This document shows, piece after piece, positions 63,469 through 64,000 of a stretch of 64,000 bases of DNA. The notes under the pieces were generated by a model, which was not told the origin of the DNA, made no database searches, and worked only from the letters and a program-made list of their open reading frames with translations. The position numbers were made by a program, and so were the translations under genes. Location of the stretch: NCBI GenBank assembly GCA_026984935.1, contig JALSRD010000100.1, positions 54,033 to 118,032 of the forward strand. Reading direction: 5' to 3'. Source of the DNA: Desulfobacterales bacterium. GTDB taxonomy: Bacteria > Desulfobacterota > Desulfobacteria > Desulfobacterales > JALSRD01. Numbering within the stretch: the first letter of the stretch is position 1; every line of letters starts with the position of its first letter.

Positions 63469-63876
63469 ATGAATTTTGAAATCAGTCTGGAAGACGATAT
63501 CGAAATTGCCGAAGTGATTACACTTTACAGGGCGAACGGCTGGTCATCGGCGGAAAAGCCCAGGGAACTGATGCTGGCCCTGAAAAATTCGGATGCACTG
63601 GTTACCGCCAGGATCTCCGGCGAACTTGTCGGTATCGGCAATGCCATTTCCGACGGCAGCCTGGTTGTCTACTATCCCCACCTGCTGGTTCACCCGGACC
63701 ACCGGGGAAAGGGGATCGGGCGTGCCATGATGAAGCTTTTACAACAGAAGTACGCCTCTTTTCATCAGCAGATGCTGACCGCCGATGCCAACGCGGTCGA
63801 ATTTTATCGATTCCTGGGCTTTGAACGGGCGGGGGAAACGGTGCCCATGTGGATTTATGCCGGAAATGAGCATTGA
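63469..63876 (+). CDS. GNAT-family N-acetyltransferase
   Basis: The 135-residue protein shows the acetyl-CoA motif HPDHRGKGIGRAMMKLL near 78-94 and ends with the FYRFLGFERAG strand of the fold. The acceptor is unknown. GGGAAACG precedes the ATG. Upstream, an eight-base inverted repeat (GGAGAGAT 63386-63393 with ATCTCTCC 63421-63428) follows the QueG-like gene. Confidence 0.87.
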   Translation: MNFEISLEDDIEIAEVITLYRANGWSSAEKPRELMLALKNSDALVTARISGELVGIGNAISDGSLVVYYPHLLVHPDHRGKGIGRAMMKLLQQKYASFHQQMLTADANAVEFYRFLGFERAGETVPMWIYAGNEH

Positions 63877-63908
63877 GGCACCCCTCTGTGCCAATGAAAG
63901 GTGAGACA

Positions 63909-63934
63909 CCTACCTCTTGATAAATTAAGGTAGG
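63909..63934. promoter_or_regulatory. Inverted repeat CCTACCT-N12-AGGTAGG
   Basis: Perfect seven-base arms around an AT-rich 12-base spacer, 19 bases before a ribosome site. It could be an operator or a transcript hairpin for the truncated gene that follows. Confidence 0.35.
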
Positions 63935-63953
63935 GCGGATAGGAGAATCACCT

Positions 63954-64000
63954 ATGAAAACGTTATTCGCTAAAGACCGTGTGGATCTGGGCACCTCCCC
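63954..64000 (+). CDS. Start of an unidentified gene (cut by window edge)
   Basis: ATG preceded by ATAGGAGAATCACCT, a strong ribosome site. Only MKTLFAKDRVDLGTS is visible, too short to identify. Confidence 0.5.
   Translation, partial: MKTLFAKDRVDLGTS

Overview
The window looks like chromosomal DNA of a high-GC, strictly anaerobic, sulfate-reducing type Desulfobacterota (Desulfobacteraceae-like). The evidence is gene content: a hybrid-cluster protein (hcp) operon with an HcpR-type regulator, a heterodisulfide-reductase/methylene-tetrahydrofolate-reductase cluster of Wood-Ljungdahl type, two genes that need UGA read as selenocysteine, a siroheme/ferredoxin protein, a DUF3786 Fe-S protein and several sigma54 or PAS sensory proteins. 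The species cannot be named from sequence alone.

Layout. 1-14.4 kb: truncated tolC-like gene with a near-consensus promoter, siroheme-ferredoxin protein, the hcp operon (hcp, zinc-ribbon/degenerate-HD protein, ferredoxin) divergent from hcpR with a perfect operator palindrome, mobB, a rubrerythrin-like protein, enoyl-CoA hydratase, a large FAD/Fe-S oxidase, D-amino-acid aminotransferase, ynfA, mltD and a yjfB-like gene. 14.6-20 kb: hydantoinase plus histone-deacetylase-like pair, two small Cys-rich proteins, then a stretch of decayed genes (DUF4143 ATPase remnant, transposase-like fragment). 20-30 kb: a sigma54 activator divergent from metF-hdrA(Sec)-mvhD(Sec)-metV-metF-response regulator. 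30-42 kb: a shikimate-dehydrogenase-like gene, two PAS histidine kinases, a TamA-like barrel with seven POTRA repeats, TamB and DedA. 42.7-50.5 kb: GntR regulator, PhnW-like aminotransferase, a complete PotABCD-type ABC transporter and a GpdQ-like phosphodiesterase. 50.7-54 kb: cupredoxin, His/Met-rich lipoprotein, small lipoprotein, MlaC-like protein and a DUF202 protein. 54-64 kb: acetoacetyl-CoA synthetase, purH split into two genes, flavin-oxidase-like protein, recX, DUF3786 protein, PatB/MalY aminotransferase, two acetyltransferases and a QueG-like protein.

The most interesting system is at 21.8-29.8 kb. A 1,488-residue HdrA contains a complete NfnB/GltD-type NAD(P)H module and a second HdrA module. 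It carries selenocysteine at the position usually occupied by a conserved cysteine. It overlaps a second selenoprotein, MvhD, and is followed by MetV and a second MetF. No hdrB, hdrC or hydrogenase subunit genes are present. My inference is a methylene-H4folate reductase complex that takes electrons from NAD(P)H or ferredoxin through the fused HdrA and could be electron-bifurcating.

A second candidate system is the GntR/PhnW-like/PotABCD/GpdQ-like cluster, which reads as import and breakdown of an aminophosphonate or phosphodiester. No CRISPR array, rRNA or tRNA was seen.
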